Assembly (NCBI RefSeq): GCF_004352915.1
Contig: NZ_SJSY01000076.1
Location: 434,001 to 498,000, forward strand
Origin: Flavobacterium zhairuonense
GTDB lineage: Bacteria; Bacteroidota; Bacteroidia; Flavobacteriales; Flavobacteriaceae
Length of the DNA stretch: 64,000 bases
Reading direction: 5' to 3'
Below the pieces are notes generated by a model. It ran no database searches. It was not told where the DNA came from and was given only the letters and a program-made list of their open reading frames with translations. Positions 24,265-33,163 of this stretch are shown one piece after another; within the stretch, counting starts at the first letter, position 1, and every line of letters begins with the position of its first letter. The translations under genes were made by a program, and so were the position numbers.

Positions 24265-25035
24265 ATGAAAACAATATTTAAAAGCTTTTTAGCATTCGCA
24301 GTAATAATCTTTAGTTTAGTAGTTACAACAGCAAACGTAAACGCTCAAACTGCTCCTAAAATTAAAAATGTAGTATTGGTTCACGGCGCTTTCGCGGATG
24401 GATCAGGATGGAAAGGTTTGTATCAAATTTTGACTAAAAAAGGATACAATGTAACAATCGTTCAGAATCCGCTAAGCTCTTTGGAAGATGATGTGAGAGC
24501 AACTAATTTAGCTTTAGACAAACAAGACGGACCCACAATTTTGGTTGGACATTCTTGGGGTGGAACGGTAATTACAGAAGCTGGAAATCACCCAAAAGTT
24601 GCGGCTTTGGTTTACGTAGCAGCTTTACAGCCTGATAATGGCGAAACTTCTGTACAATGGCTTCAAACTGCGCCTCCAGCTCCTGAAAATGGTGTTTTGG
24701 CTCCAGACGATAAAGGAATTGCTTATTATGACAAAGCGAAATTCCACGCTGGTTTTGCAGGAGATTTAAGCAAAGAAGACGCTGATTTTATGTTTGCTTC
24801 TCAAGGTGCTTTTTTTGCTAAAGGTTTTGTAACACCAATCACAAAAGCGGCTTGGAGAACTAAACCTTCATACGGAATTGTTGCAACTGAAGACAAAAGC
24901 ATCAATCCTGATATTGAACGTGCCATGTACAAACGTTCTAACACAAAAATTACTGAAATTAAAGGAAGCCACGTGGTTTTTATTTCGCAGCCAGAGAAAG
25001 TTGCAAATGTGATTATTGAAGCATCTAAAAAATAA
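24265..25035 (+). CDS. Exported alpha/beta hydrolase (EstC-like)
   Basis: 256 residues with a signal peptide (about 1-28, ending NVNAQ). It has the HGAFADGSGW oxyanion segment, the nucleophile elbow LVGHSWGG (Ser) and a C-terminal His in IKGSHVVFISQP. That combination matches the alpha/beta hydrolases related to EstC and plant hydroxynitrile lyases. It is exported to the periplasm. Substrate unknown. It is probably transcribed with the OsmC gene, 177 bp upstream. Confidence 0.86.
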   Translation: MKTIFKSFLAFAVIIFSLVVTTANVNAQTAPKIKNVVLVHGAFADGSGWKGLYQILTKKGYNVTIVQNPLSSLEDDVRATNLALDKQDGPTILVGHSWGGTVITEAGNHPKVAALVYVAALQPDNGETSVQWLQTAPPAPENGVLAPDDKGIAYYDKAKFHAGFAGDLSKEDADFMFASQGAFFAKGFVTPITKAAWRTKPSYGIVATEDKSINPDIERAMYKRSNTKITEIKGSHVVFISQPEKVANVIIEASKK

Positions 25036-25077
25036 TTATTAATTGTTAATTGTTAATTATTAATTCAATATAAGCTT

Positions 25078-25313
25078 GTCATTTCGATGTTTAGAAACAA
25101 AGCGTGTTCTTAATTCGTTGCGTAAGATGGATTGAAATCCATCCCTACAATATAAATCGTTCCTTCGGAACTTATTAAAGAGCCAACGGCTCGAACTATA
25201 TTGCAGGGATGGATTTCAATCCGTCCTGCATAAGAAGCTCTACAAAGATTGGCGACATTCTTTGTGGAGTTTTTAGTGTGATTTCTCTCCCGAAGCCTCG
25301 GGATCGAAATGAC
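25078..25313. repeat. Composite dispersed inverted repeat (nested elements)
   Basis: The outer ends GTCATTTCGATGT and GGATCGAAATGAC belong to the CGTTCCTCG family. Nested inside (25126-25227) is a second type with arms GGATTGAAATCCATCC and GGATGGATTTCAATCC, which itself encloses TTCCTTCGGAA and GAGCCAACGGCTC hairpins. A relative of the inner element is at 50343-50441. This nesting suggests one element inserted into another. Confidence 0.7.
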
Positions 25314-25330
25314 AATATTGTGTTTAATCT

Positions 25331-25408
25331 TTACACATAGAGCTATGTGCATTTAAAAAAGTGAAACGCCTTTCTGCGCAAAGTATAGCTATGTTTCTAT
25401 GTGTTTAA
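25331..25408. repeat. Dispersed inverted repeat, ACACATAGA family
   Basis: TTACACATAGAGC and GCTATGTTTCTATGTGTTTAAA form the ends, with GTGAAACGCCTTT in the middle. A longer copy is at 32181-32323 and one end remains at about 41165-41190. Confidence 0.6.
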
Positions 25409-25416
25409 AATCGGCA

Positions 25417-26385
25417 TTACATAAACTTGCTAACCTCCTTTATAAAATAAGGCGAATCGTTCCAACGGATTTTTTTATAACTGAAATCTTTTTTGAGCGA
25501 TTCAGGAAGACAATTCCAAATGGCTTCGTTCATTTTTTCGAGCAATAATTTTTTCGAAAACGAATCTGAAACTACTAAACTGATTTCCCTTACTGGAACA
25601 GGTTCTTTAAAAGGTTTGAAAAGTCCGCCAGATTCATTTACTGTTGAAAGCTTCGGAATAATCGCAAATCCTAAATGCGCGCGAACCAGATTTTTTAAGG
25701 TTTCTATGGAATTGATATCATACGTAAATTGTTCTTTTATTTTATCCGATGATTTTAATCCGCAAATGTCTAAAAGCTGCGCGTTGTAGCAATATTCATG
25801 ATGCAGCAACAATAATTCGGTTTTATCGCCGAGTTGCATTTCATAAAACTCATTATTCGCCATCGGATGGGTTTGATTCAGATAAGCTACAAAAGGTTCT
25901 TTAAAAATAACGTGTTCAATTAAATTTGGATTTCCCGTTGGCGTTGCCATAATCGCAACATCAATCGCGCCGGTTTCTAACTCTTTCATCAACACTCCGG
26001 TATAAGCTTCTTTGATAATGAAATGCACGTTTGGCGCTGCTTCTTTCATGGCCTGAATAAAAAGCGGAATCAAATAAGGCGATAAAGTCGAAATTATTCC
26101 GAGTTTTAATTCGCCTTCCAATAGATTTTTCTCATTCACCACAAAATTCCTGATTTCATCAACTTCGCGAAGAATCTTTTTGGCTTTGTTGATGATTTCA
26201 ACTCCTAAAACAGTTGGCGTAAGTGGCACTTTATTTCGGTCAAAAATCTTGATTCCAATTTCTTCTTCCAGATTTTTTAGCTGAATCGTAAGTCCGGGTT
26301 GTGTTACCATGCAAACCTCGGCGGCTCTTGCAAAATGACGTTCTTCGTCTAAAGCGACAATATATTTTAATTGCTGAATAGTCAT
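25417..26385 (-). CDS. oxyR: OxyR, LysR-type peroxide sensor
   Basis: 322 residues: an N-terminal LysR winged helix (MTIQQLKYIVALDEERHFARAAEVCMV) and a substrate-binding-like domain. The redox pair lies in a C-x8-C segment (HHEYCYNAQLLDIC) with Cys at 199 and 208, the same residue numbers as in E. coli OxyR. This is strong evidence that it is a true peroxide sensor rather than a generic LysR regulator. Likely targets include the nearby OsmC and ohr genes, although no ATAG-type OxyR site was recognised there. Confidence 0.9.
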   Translation of the reverse strand: MTIQQLKYIVALDEERHFARAAEVCMVTQPGLTIQLKNLEEEIGIKIFDRNKVPLTPTVLGVEIINKAKKILREVDEIRNFVVNEKNLLEGELKLGIISTLSPYLIPLFIQAMKEAAPNVHFIIKEAYTGVLMKELETGAIDVAIMATPTGNPNLIEHVIFKEPFVAYLNQTHPMANNEFYEMQLGDKTELLLLHHEYCYNAQLLDICGLKSSDKIKEQFTYDINSIETLKNLVRAHLGFAIIPKLSTVNESGGLFKPFKEPVPVREISLVVSDSFSKKLLLEKMNEAIWNCLPESLKKDFSYKKIRWNDSPYFIKEVSKFM

Positions 26386-26624
26386 CTTTATAATTTTATT
26401 TTATAAAGATACGCAAATATCAATTTCATTTATAAAACAAAATTTGGCAGATGTTAAAGTTTTGCAAAAACATCAAAATTCTAAAACCAAAACATACACT
26501 TTATCGTACATAATAGAAACGATTTTTAGGAATGTGGTAAATGAGAATGGAGTAGTTTTTGGAGCATATCGAACTTTATCACATCTCCTGAATATCAATT
26601 TATTCTACGCCAATTATAAAAAAG

Positions 26625-26652
26625 AAAGCGATCCTAACAAGATCGCTTTTAT
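26625..26652 (-). terminator. Terminator of the MarR gene
   Basis: AAAGCGATC and GATCGCTTT form a 9-bp stem with a 7-nt loop; on the minus strand a T-rich tail follows. It overlaps the end of a spurious plus-strand open frame. Confidence 0.75.
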
Positions 26653-26655
26653 TAT

Positions 26656-27138
26656 TTATTCCTCTTCACTCTTCAATTGCAAAGCCCTCTGCAAAAAACT
26701 CTGATGCAAGATTTTATTCTCAGCTTCTTCAATTGCTCTCAGCAGATTATTTTGATTGTTGGTGATTTCGGTTAAAGCATTTTTCATGACTTCCCAAACA
26801 GGTTTCATTTGTTCGATCAGCTCCTGCCCTTTTGCAGTTAGTTGAATCAGCCTTTTTCGTTCGTCGATTTTGTCTTTTTTGGAGCGAATCAGTTTTTGTT
26901 TTTCCAGTTCTTTCAACAAACTTATCGTTGACGGATGCGTGTATCCAATTTCATTGGCAATTTCAACGACACTTAATGTTTCTTTATAATGAAGCGTGTA
27001 AATAACTGGAAACCATTTTGGTTCAAAATCAATTCCGTATGATTTATAAACCAGTGCGCCGTCTTTTCGCAATTGCTCGCTCAAACGCTGCAATCGCGTC
27101 GAAATGGCTAAAATTCCTGATTCGTCTATTATATTCAT
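26656..27138 (-). CDS. MarR-family transcriptional regulator
   Basis: From the ATG at 27138 (MNIIDESGILAISTRLQRL) the protein has 160 residues. The winged helix is at about 50-115, with LSVVEIANEIGYTHPSTISLLKELEKQKLI and the wing KDKIDERKRLIQLTAKG. The start lies 2 bp past the stop of the GNAT gene, so they form one operon. A perfect palindrome on the -7 box of that operon suggests autorepression. Confidence 0.87.
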   Translation of the reverse strand: MNIIDESGILAISTRLQRLSEQLRKDGALVYKSYGIDFEPKWFPVIYTLHYKETLSVVEIANEIGYTHPSTISLLKELEKQKLIRSKKDKIDERKRLIQLTAKGQELIEQMKPVWEVMKNALTEITNNQNNLLRAIEEAENKILHQSFLQRALQLKSEEE

Positions 27139-27140
27139 TT

Positions 27141-27632
27141 CTATTTCTTTAAGTTTAAATGACAAAAAACATTATCGGGTTTCATTAACGGAAATTTTTC
27201 TGGAAGTGCCTCTTTTTCAATTCGCACAAAATCATTTTTTTCATAAAAACGCAATGCGGCTTCTAAAATGGCAACTGTTCCCAAATATAAATCATCAATT
27301 CCAGTTTCTTTACAATATTCGATTAAAGTCTCTAACAATTTCTGAGCAATCGAAAACTCTTTTCCTCGAAATTCTTTCTTTACAAACATCTTTCGAATTG
27401 CTCCAGCTTTTTCATCAAATTTAACCAAAGCTATCGTTCCAACTAATTCATCATTAATAAAAGCGCCCCAAAAGCCTCCACCTCCAGCATAATAAAAATT
27501 CTGGATATTGAATAAATCGGGCTGATCTTCTTTTGTAATCGGAACATTGAATTCGTTTATCTGAATGTTTAATATTAAGTCGGCAATTGCATTTTCGAAC
27601 TTGTTTTCTACTGGAATTATTACAGGTTTCAT
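27141..27632 (-). CDS. GNAT-family N-acetyltransferase
   Basis: From the ATG at 27632 (MKPVIIPVENKFE) the protein has 163 residues. GNAT motifs: FINDELVGTIALV (strand 4), then IRKMFVKKEFRGKEFSIAQKLLE (acetyl-CoA pyrophosphate loop, R-x-x-G-x-x) and FYEKNDFVRIEKE at the end. Similar proteins are often fused or linked to MarR regulators, as here in the operon GNAT-MarR. Substrate unknown. Confidence 0.85.
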   Translation of the reverse strand: MKPVIIPVENKFENAIADLILNIQINEFNVPITKEDQPDLFNIQNFYYAGGGGFWGAFINDELVGTIALVKFDEKAGAIRKMFVKKEFRGKEFSIAQKLLETLIEYCKETGIDDLYLGTVAILEAALRFYEKNDFVRIEKEALPEKFPLMKPDNVFCHLNLKK

Positions 27633-27648
27633 TTGTTTTAAAATTTTA

Positions 27649-27668
27649 TTAGACAAAACTACGTAGTT
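27649..27668 (-). promoter_or_regulatory. GNAT-MarR promoter overlapped by a perfect palindrome
   Basis: On the minus strand AACTACGTAGTT (27668-27657) is a perfect 12-bp palindrome whose right half forms the start of the -7 box TAGTTTTG. A repressor bound here would block RNA polymerase, consistent with autoregulation by the MarR protein. Confidence 0.6.
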
Positions 27669-27801
27669 AAATACATAAATAAAAATATTTCTTCATTTTT
27701 ATGATTTCTTTTATACTTTTGTTGATGCTTCTAAGGCACAAAGACACAAAATTTTGTTTGTTTCCCGCAGATTTTTTTATTTGCACTTTTTCGTACAGTT
27801 T

Positions 27802-27901
27802 GTCATCCCGAGGAACGAGGGATCTCCACGAGTAGCTCTACAAAGATTGGGAATTTTGCTTGAGGAGTTTCTTGCGAAGATCCCTCGTTCCTCGGGATGA
27901 C
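27802..27901. repeat. Dispersed inverted repeat, CGTTCCTCG family (best-preserved copy)
   Basis: Arms GTCATCCCGAGGAACGAGG and its complement CCTCGTTCCTCGGGATGAC are perfect over 19 bp. The centre has CTACAAAGATTGGGAAT, as in other copies. It fills the gap before the HxlR gene. Confidence 0.82.
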
Positions 27902-28003
27902 AAAAATGAGAGGAAAATTGCAGAGAAAACAAAAAAACGTATAGAAATTCTCGGTACTTAAAAACTAAAATTATCTTATATAACTTATATGGTTTAAAAA
28001 ATT

Positions 28004-28351
28004 ATGGCAAGAAATCAAAAAGAAGAATTTCAGGCGCTTCAAGATACTTTGTATGTTTTGGGTGGAAAATGGAAACTTCCCATCATCAATTCCATTTGCA
28101 ATGGAAACAACCGTTTCAAAGACATCAAAGAAAGTATCCCTGGAATTACAGCCCGAATGTTGTCTAAGGAATTAAAAGATATGGAACTTAATAATTTGGT
28201 CAAAAGAACTGAAGATCCAGATGCCCTAATTCCGATTCTATATGAATCTACCCCGTATTGCAAATCTTTTGGCCCGATAATTTCTGAAATGATCGAATGG
28301 GGAATTTCACATCGAAATCATATTAAGAATAGAGAAGCTTCAAAAAACTAA
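28004..28351 (+). CDS. HxlR-family transcriptional regulator
   Basis: 115 residues with the HxlR/DUF24 winged helix: LYVLGGKWKLPIINSICNGNNRFKDIKESIPGI, then ARMLSKELKDMELNNLVKRT and the wing YESTPYC. It lacks the conserved N-terminal Cys of HypR/YodB-type sensors. It is a small stand-alone regulator facing the convergent Crp/Fnr gene (4 bp apart), so its targets are not evident. Confidence 0.87.
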   Translation: MARNQKEEFQALQDTLYVLGGKWKLPIINSICNGNNRFKDIKESIPGITARMLSKELKDMELNNLVKRTEDPDALIPILYESTPYCKSFGPIISEMIEWGISHRNHIKNREASKN

Positions 28352-28355
28352 GTCA

Positions 28356-28949
28356 CTATTCCTGCGCCTTTCCGCTTTTTAGATGTTTGGTACGCAATCG
28401 GCTTAAAAATTCAGGCGTAATTCCGAGATACGAAGCGATATATTGTTGCGAAACGCGCTGTGAAATAGACGGATAGCGCGTTATAAACTCAACATATTGT
28501 TCCATTGCTGTCGAGGAAACCGTTTTAAAAAGTCGTTTTTGCAGTTTTGATAAGTGCCTCTGAATCATCAAACGAAACATTCTTTCTAAATGTGGCACTT
28601 CGTTGATTAAGTTTTCTTTCGATTGTCGGGTTAAAACCAAAAGTTCACAATCTTCCAAAGTTTCGATATACATATCGCTCGGCACTTGATCTTCAAAACT
28701 TGTAATATCACTCACCCACCAATCTTCAACGGCAAACTGGAGTGTTAATTCTTGTCCGTTTCGGTCAATAAAATATTCGCGGATGCATCCTTTATTGATA
28801 TAGGCTTCAAAATTACAGATTTCACCAGCTTTAAGCAGAATGGTTTTCTTCGGAATCATTCTGAATTCAAGACTTTTTTCAAAGATTTTTACTTCTTCTT
28901 TAGAAAGACGCGCAGATCTGGAAAGGTAATCATGAATTTTCTGAAACAT
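28356..28949 (-). CDS. Crp/Fnr-family transcriptional regulator
   Basis: 197 residues: an N-terminal cNMP-binding-like domain with KAGEICNFEAYINKGCIREYFID and VEDWWVSDITSF, and a C-terminal HTH with VSQQYIASYLGITPEFLSRLRTKHL. It is a second Crp/Fnr paralogue besides 5984-6556 and similarly lacks an FNR-like Cys cluster. It is divergent from the HbpS-like gene, about 200 bp away, which is its nearest candidate target. Confidence 0.87.
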   Translation of the reverse strand: MFQKIHDYLSRSARLSKEEVKIFEKSLEFRMIPKKTILLKAGEICNFEAYINKGCIREYFIDRNGQELTLQFAVEDWWVSDITSFEDQVPSDMYIETLEDCELLVLTRQSKENLINEVPHLERMFRLMIQRHLSKLQKRLFKTVSSTAMEQYVEFITRYPSISQRVSQQYIASYLGITPEFLSRLRTKHLKSGKAQE

Positions 28950-29153
28950 TTTATCTCTTTTAGCAATTGGGCAATAACTTCATTTACAAACAAAAAGTAA
29001 ATATAAGAGGTTTTATTTATTATTATTTCTTGATCTAGTTTAAGAAATGAAATAATTTAATTTTGAAACTTTGTTTCCGCTTTAAGCTGTAGGCTTTAGG
29101 CTTTGCGCTAAAAAAAATTAACCATTAACAATTCATAATTTACAATTATTAAA

Positions 29154-29579
29154 ATGGATTCTCAAATTGCTTTGGCTTTCGCCGAAATTGAAAAACTAAT
29201 ACCACAATATCTTCAAATAAAAGAAGATCAGCAGATTTCAAACGGAAATGTTGCGGTTTGCATCATTGATGAAGAAGGAAATGTTTACGGCAAAATGTAC
29301 GGAAATGACAAACCACGCCAAAGACAATCCTATAAAATTGCTTGGACAAAAGCAAGTCAGGTTTGGCTTACTGGAGTAAAAACAGGAGAATATGAAAAAA
29401 TGGTTTTCAACGGAATTTTCGACGAAAACGCAAATGGAATAGAAGCTCCCGATCTAATTGGTTGGCAAGGTGGACAACCGATAACATTAAGCAACGGAAC
29501 AAAACTATCTGTTGGTTTCAGTGGCTTCAGAGGCACAACCGATTTAGAAATTGCTGAGAAAGCTTTTAAAAAGCTTTAA
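29154..29579 (+). CDS. HbpS/GlcG-family (DUF336-like) protein
   Basis: 141 residues with the alpha/beta fold of the GlcG/HbpS family: VAVCIIDEEGNVYGKMYGN, then SYKIAWTKASQVWLTG and the C-terminal GGQPITLSNGTKLSVGFSGFRG. Members bind haem or small molecules; no haem ligands are certain here. No signal peptide. It is followed by an aldo/keto reductase gene in the same direction after an 82-bp low-complexity gap. Confidence 0.75.
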   Translation: MDSQIALAFAEIEKLIPQYLQIKEDQQISNGNVAVCIIDEEGNVYGKMYGNDKPRQRQSYKIAWTKASQVWLTGVKTGEYEKMVFNGIFDENANGIEAPDLIGWQGGQPITLSNGTKLSVGFSGFRGTTDLEIAEKAFKKL

Positions 29580-29605
29580 GCTATAGGCTTTAGGCAATAA
29601 GCTTT

Positions 29606-29657
29606 AAAATAATTCATAATTCATAATTCATAATTCATAATTCATAATTAACAATTA
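29606..29657. repeat. Low-complexity repeat of AATTCATAA
   Basis: Five or more consecutive copies of a 9-10 bp AATTCATAAT-type word. It is a simple sequence repeat, not a CRISPR. Confidence 0.8.
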
Positions 29658-29661
29658 AATA

Positions 29662-30657
29662 ATGACTTATATACCAAATTTAAACCGTTATCAAAAAATG
29701 CAATATCGTCGTTGTGGCAACAGCGGATTACTTTTGCCAGCTCTTTCTTTGGGATTATGGCACAACTTTGGCGGAATTGACAATATTGAAAATGCACGCG
29801 AAATTCTGCATACAGCTTTTAACAATGGCATTACACACTTTGATCTTGCCAATAATTACGGTCCGCCTCCTGGTTCAGCAGAAATTACTTTTGGCGAAAT
29901 ATTCAAGCAGGATTTTAAAGAATATCGAGACGAACTTTTGATTTCGACTAAAGCCGGATGGCCAATGTGGGACGGTCCTTACGGCGATTTTGGATCAAAA
30001 AAACATTTGATTGCCAGTTTAGATCAAAGCTTAAAACGAATGGGACTTGATTATGTTGATATATTTTATCATCATAGACCCGATCCAAATACCCCAATGG
30101 AAGAAACTATGGCTGCGCTTGATTTAATTGTTCGTCAAGGAAAAGCTTTATACGTTGGAGTTTCGAGTTATAGTCCGGCGGAAACTGAAAAAGCTTATGC
30201 TATACTAAAAAACTTAGGAACACCTTGTGTCATTCATCAGCCTAAATATTCTATGTTTGAACGTTCTGTTGAAGATGGGCTTTTGGACGTTTTGGAAATT
30301 AATGGAATTGGTGGAATCGCTTTTTCTCCTCTTGCACAAGGGCTTCTGACTAATAAATATTTAAACGGAATTCCAGAAAATTCAAGAGCAAACGCCAATC
30401 GTGGAAACGGTGCAATGGAAAAAGATGCTATTACCGAAGAAAATATTGCCAAAGTTCACCGACTAAATAAAATGGCCGAAGAACGCGGTCAGAGCTTGGC
30501 GCAAATGGCATTGGCGTGGGTTTTGAAAGACAAACGAATTTCATCTGTAATCATTGGCGCAAGCAAGTCAGAACAAGTAATGGATTCTTTAGGCTGTCTT
30601 CAAAATACTTCTTTTTCAGAATATGAATTGCAGACTATCGATCAGATTTTAAGCTAA
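29662..30657 (+). CDS. Aldo/keto reductase (YghZ-like)
   Basis: 331 residues with the aldo/keto reductase (beta/alpha)8 barrel. Marks are THFDLANNYGPPPGSAE (Asp and Tyr of the tetrad), STKAGWPMWDGPYGD with Lys, DIFYHHRPDPNTPMEET with His, and NADP-binding text VIIGASKSEQVMDSL. This is the glyceraldehyde-3-phosphate/aldehyde reductase branch related to YghZ. It acts in the cytoplasm with NADPH. A GH30 gene follows after 24 bp and may be co-transcribed. Confidence 0.9.
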   Translation: MTYIPNLNRYQKMQYRRCGNSGLLLPALSLGLWHNFGGIDNIENAREILHTAFNNGITHFDLANNYGPPPGSAEITFGEIFKQDFKEYRDELLISTKAGWPMWDGPYGDFGSKKHLIASLDQSLKRMGLDYVDIFYHHRPDPNTPMEETMAALDLIVRQGKALYVGVSSYSPAETEKAYAILKNLGTPCVIHQPKYSMFERSVEDGLLDVLEINGIGGIAFSPLAQGLLTNKYLNGIPENSRANANRGNGAMEKDAITEENIAKVHRLNKMAEERGQSLAQMALAWVLKDKRISSVIIGASKSEQVMDSLGCLQNTSFSEYELQTIDQILS

Positions 30658-30681
30658 TATCTCAACCAAAAAACCTCAATT

Positions 30682-32145
30682 ATGATTATTAATACAAACA
30701 AAACATGCCTGACCATCATGTTATCCGGATTACTATCTGTCGGTTTGCTGGCACAACAAAAAACCAGCAAAACAACAGATTATAAAAGCGTTACCGTCTA
30801 TGTTACCGCTAAAAATACGGACAAAAAACTAACCAAAACCGAAACGCTTTCTTTTACATCCAAACCTCAGACAACAGAAAAAGAAATTGCTGTTTTTGTT
30901 GATCCTGCCAAAACTTATCAAACGCTTTTAGGAATTGGAGGTGCTTTGACAGATGCTTCTGCAGAAGTTTTTTATCAGCTTCCAAAAGAAAAACAGCAGG
31001 AAATCCTGACGGCTTATTATGATAAAGAAAAAGGTATTGGATATACTTTAGCACGAACAAACATGCAAAGCTGTGATTTTTCGAGCGATATTTACAGTTA
31101 TATTAAAGAAGGCGATAAAGACTTGAAAACCTTTGATATCAGCCATGACAGAAAATACAGAATTCCGTTTATTAAAGAAGTAATTGCAAAAGCGGGAGGC
31201 AAAATCACTTTGTATGCTTCGCCTTGGAGTCCGCCGGCGTGGATGAAAACCAATAATAATGTTTTGCAGGGCGGTACTTTAAAACCTGAATATCATCAAA
31301 GTTGGGCTAACTTTTTTGTAAAATTTGTAAACGAATACGAAAAAGAAGGCATCCCGATTTGGGGTTACACGGTTCAAAACGAACCAATGGCAGTGCAACG
31401 TTGGGAATCGTGTATTTTCACTGCCGAAGAAGAGCGTGATTTTATTAAAAACTTTCTTGGCCCAACCATGCAAAAAGCTGGACTTTCAAAAAAGAAATTG
31501 ATTATGTGGGATCATAATCGTGATTTGATGTATCAGCGCGTGAGTACGGTTTTGGAAGATAAAGATGCGGCCAAATATGTTTGGGGCGTTGGGTATCACT
31601 GGTACGAAGACTGGATGAAAAACGGAATGAATTTCGAGGCTGAACGCCGGGTTGCTGAGGCTTTTCCTGACAAACCCTTGATTTTAACGGAAGGCTGTGC
31701 CGCCGATTTTGATCAAAAATTATTAACCGATTGGAGTTTTGGAGAAAAATACGGAATGTCGATGATTAATGATTTCAATATTGGAACCGTTGCTTGGACC
31801 GACTGGAATGTTTTATTGGATGAAAATGGCGGACCAAATCACGTTCAAAATTTCTGCATGGCTCCTATTCATGCCGACTTGAAAACCGGAAATTTAATTT
31901 ACACCAATGGCTATTATTATTTAGGACATTTTTCTAAATTTATCCGTCCGGGTGCAAAACGTATTGCTTGTTCTTCAAGTAGTAATAAGCTTTTATCTAC
32001 CGCTTTTGTAAATGAAAACAACAAACTGGAAGTTGTGGTAATGAATTCAGGCGAAACGGATGTTGACTATTTTCTTTGGATAAAAGGAAAAGCGGCAAAA
32101 GTAACGAGTGTGGCGCATTCAATTGCAACTTTAGAAGTTCAATAA
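30682..32145 (+). CDS. Glycoside hydrolase family 30 (glucosylceramidase-like)
   Basis: 487 residues with a signal peptide (about 1-24). The catalytic barrel has GIGGALTDASAEV, SPWSPPAWMKT, the acid/base Glu at 234 (YTVQNEPMA) and the nucleophile Glu at 337 (LILTEGCA). A short beta domain follows. Family GH30 includes beta-glucosidases, glucosylceramidases and beta-1,6-glucanases; this form (subfamily 3 or 1-like) probably cleaves beta-glucans. It lies in a small glycan cluster with a downstream CBM6 protein and has no nearby SusC/D pair. Confidence 0.88.
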   Translation: MIINTNKTCLTIMLSGLLSVGLLAQQKTSKTTDYKSVTVYVTAKNTDKKLTKTETLSFTSKPQTTEKEIAVFVDPAKTYQTLLGIGGALTDASAEVFYQLPKEKQQEILTAYYDKEKGIGYTLARTNMQSCDFSSDIYSYIKEGDKDLKTFDISHDRKYRIPFIKEVIAKAGGKITLYASPWSPPAWMKTNNNVLQGGTLKPEYHQSWANFFVKFVNEYEKEGIPIWGYTVQNEPMAVQRWESCIFTAEEERDFIKNFLGPTMQKAGLSKKKLIMWDHNRDLMYQRVSTVLEDKDAAKYVWGVGYHWYEDWMKNGMNFEAERRVAEAFPDKPLILTEGCAADFDQKLLTDWSFGEKYGMSMINDFNIGTVAWTDWNVLLDENGGPNHVQNFCMAPIHADLKTGNLIYTNGYYYLGHFSKFIRPGAKRIACSSSSNKLLSTAFVNENNKLEVVVMNSGETDVDYFLWIKGKAAKVTSVAHSIATLEVQ

Positions 32146-32149
32146 TAAA

Positions 32150-32346
32150 CAACCCGTTGGGTATAATTCATATTTTTCTATTAAACACATAGAAACATAG
32201 AATCTATTTTTAGCGAAGAGCTTAAAAAGAAACTAGTTTCTAACACATAGCAAACTATGTTTTTTTTTAAACAAGTGAAGCGCCTTTTTTTAGCATTCTA
32301 AATCTATGTTTCTATGTGTTTAAATAAATTGCACCCAACGAGTTAA
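32150..32346. repeat. Nested inverted repeats (CAACCCGTTGGGT outer, ACACATAGA inner)
   Basis: Outer arms AACCCGTTGGGTATAATT and AATTGCACCCAACGAGTT flank the ACACATAGA-family copy at 32181-32323. It is one element inside another, as at 25078-25313. It fills the gap between GH30 and the CBM6 gene. Confidence 0.65.
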
Positions 32347-32359
32347 TAAATATAATTCT

Positions 32360-32995
32360 ATGAAGACATTTATACTATTAAATATCATTTTACTGAATTG
32401 TTTTGCTTCTAATGCACAAACTTCAAAAGCATTGAAACCACAACAGATTCCGGGTAAAATTGAATGCGAATTGTACGATCAAGGTGGCGAAGGAATTGCT
32501 TATCACGACACTGATGAAATTAACAACGGAAGCGGAAAATTGAATCCGGTAAACGGAAATCCGCTGAATGAATTCCGAATAAAAGAAGGCGTCGATATTT
32601 CATATTCCAAAGACGGTGATATTGATAATAATCCGTATAATAAAGTTCCCAGAAGTATTGGTGACCTTTATATAGGCTGGACAATGCCAGGAGAATGGAT
32701 AAATTATACGGTTGAAGTAACCAAATCTGGAACTTATAAAATAGGCGCTCTTTATACCGCAAACGGAGATGGCGAAATCAGTATCGAAGTTGACGGAAAA
32801 GATGCTACGGGAAAAATGAAAATTGCCTCAACACATGATGACAAAGACCCAATCGACTGGAGACAATGGCATCATTGGAACAGTTCAGATTCCATTGGAA
32901 CAATTAAATTGAAGAAAGGCAAACAAACACTCCGACTTCATATTGTTTCAAATGGCAACATGAATTTTGATTATCTGACTTTTACTGCCCAATAA
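32360..32995 (+). CDS. Exported carbohydrate-binding protein (CBM6-like)
   Basis: 211 residues: a signal peptide (about 1-19, ending SNAQ) and one beta-sandwich CBM6/35-type module, with GKIECELYDQGGEGIAYHD at the start, YIGWTMPGEWINYTVEV (calcium and ligand loop) and RLHIVSNGNMNFDYLTF at the end. There is no catalytic domain. CBM6 modules bind beta-glucans or xylan. It may help the GH30 enzyme encoded upstream. Confidence 0.83.
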   Translation: MKTFILLNIILLNCFASNAQTSKALKPQQIPGKIECELYDQGGEGIAYHDTDEINNGSGKLNPVNGNPLNEFRIKEGVDISYSKDGDIDNNPYNKVPRSIGDLYIGWTMPGEWINYTVEVTKSGTYKIGALYTANGDGEISIEVDGKDATGKMKIASTHDDKDPIDWRQWHHWNSSDSIGTIKLKKGKQTLRLHIVSNGNMNFDYLTFTAQ

Positions 32996-33009
32996 TTTAT
33001 AATGCCCCC

Positions 33010-33046
33010 AAAAGCTCCCAGTACTAACCAAATGGGAGCTTTTATT
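33010..33046 (+). terminator. Terminator of the CBM6 gene
   Basis: AAAAGCTCCCA and TGGGAGCTTTT form an 11-bp stem, followed by ATTTTTT. Confidence 0.82.
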
Positions 33047-33120
33047 TTTTCTGAAAATTATCTTTTAATCCTCAATTTCAACCTTCTTTATAAAATAACT
33101 CAGAAAAAATATTAAAAATA

Positions 33121-33141
33121 ATACCGATTGGTATATATTTG
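33121..33141 (+). promoter_or_regulatory. TetR operator and -7 box (ATACC-n4-GGTAT, copy 1)
   Basis: ATACCGATTGGTAT (33121-33134) runs into the -7 box TATATTTG (33134-33141), 23 bp before the TetR ATG at 33164. The same operator recurs before the thioesterase (33792) and the MFS pump (34414). Confidence 0.75.
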
Positions 33142-33163
33142 CAGTATCAAAATGATTCTTATC

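Noticed and set aside
26444..26704. Plus-strand open frame of 86 codons between oxyR and the MarR gene
   Set aside because: It runs through the MarR terminator hairpin and into the MarR coding region, and has no promoter of its own.
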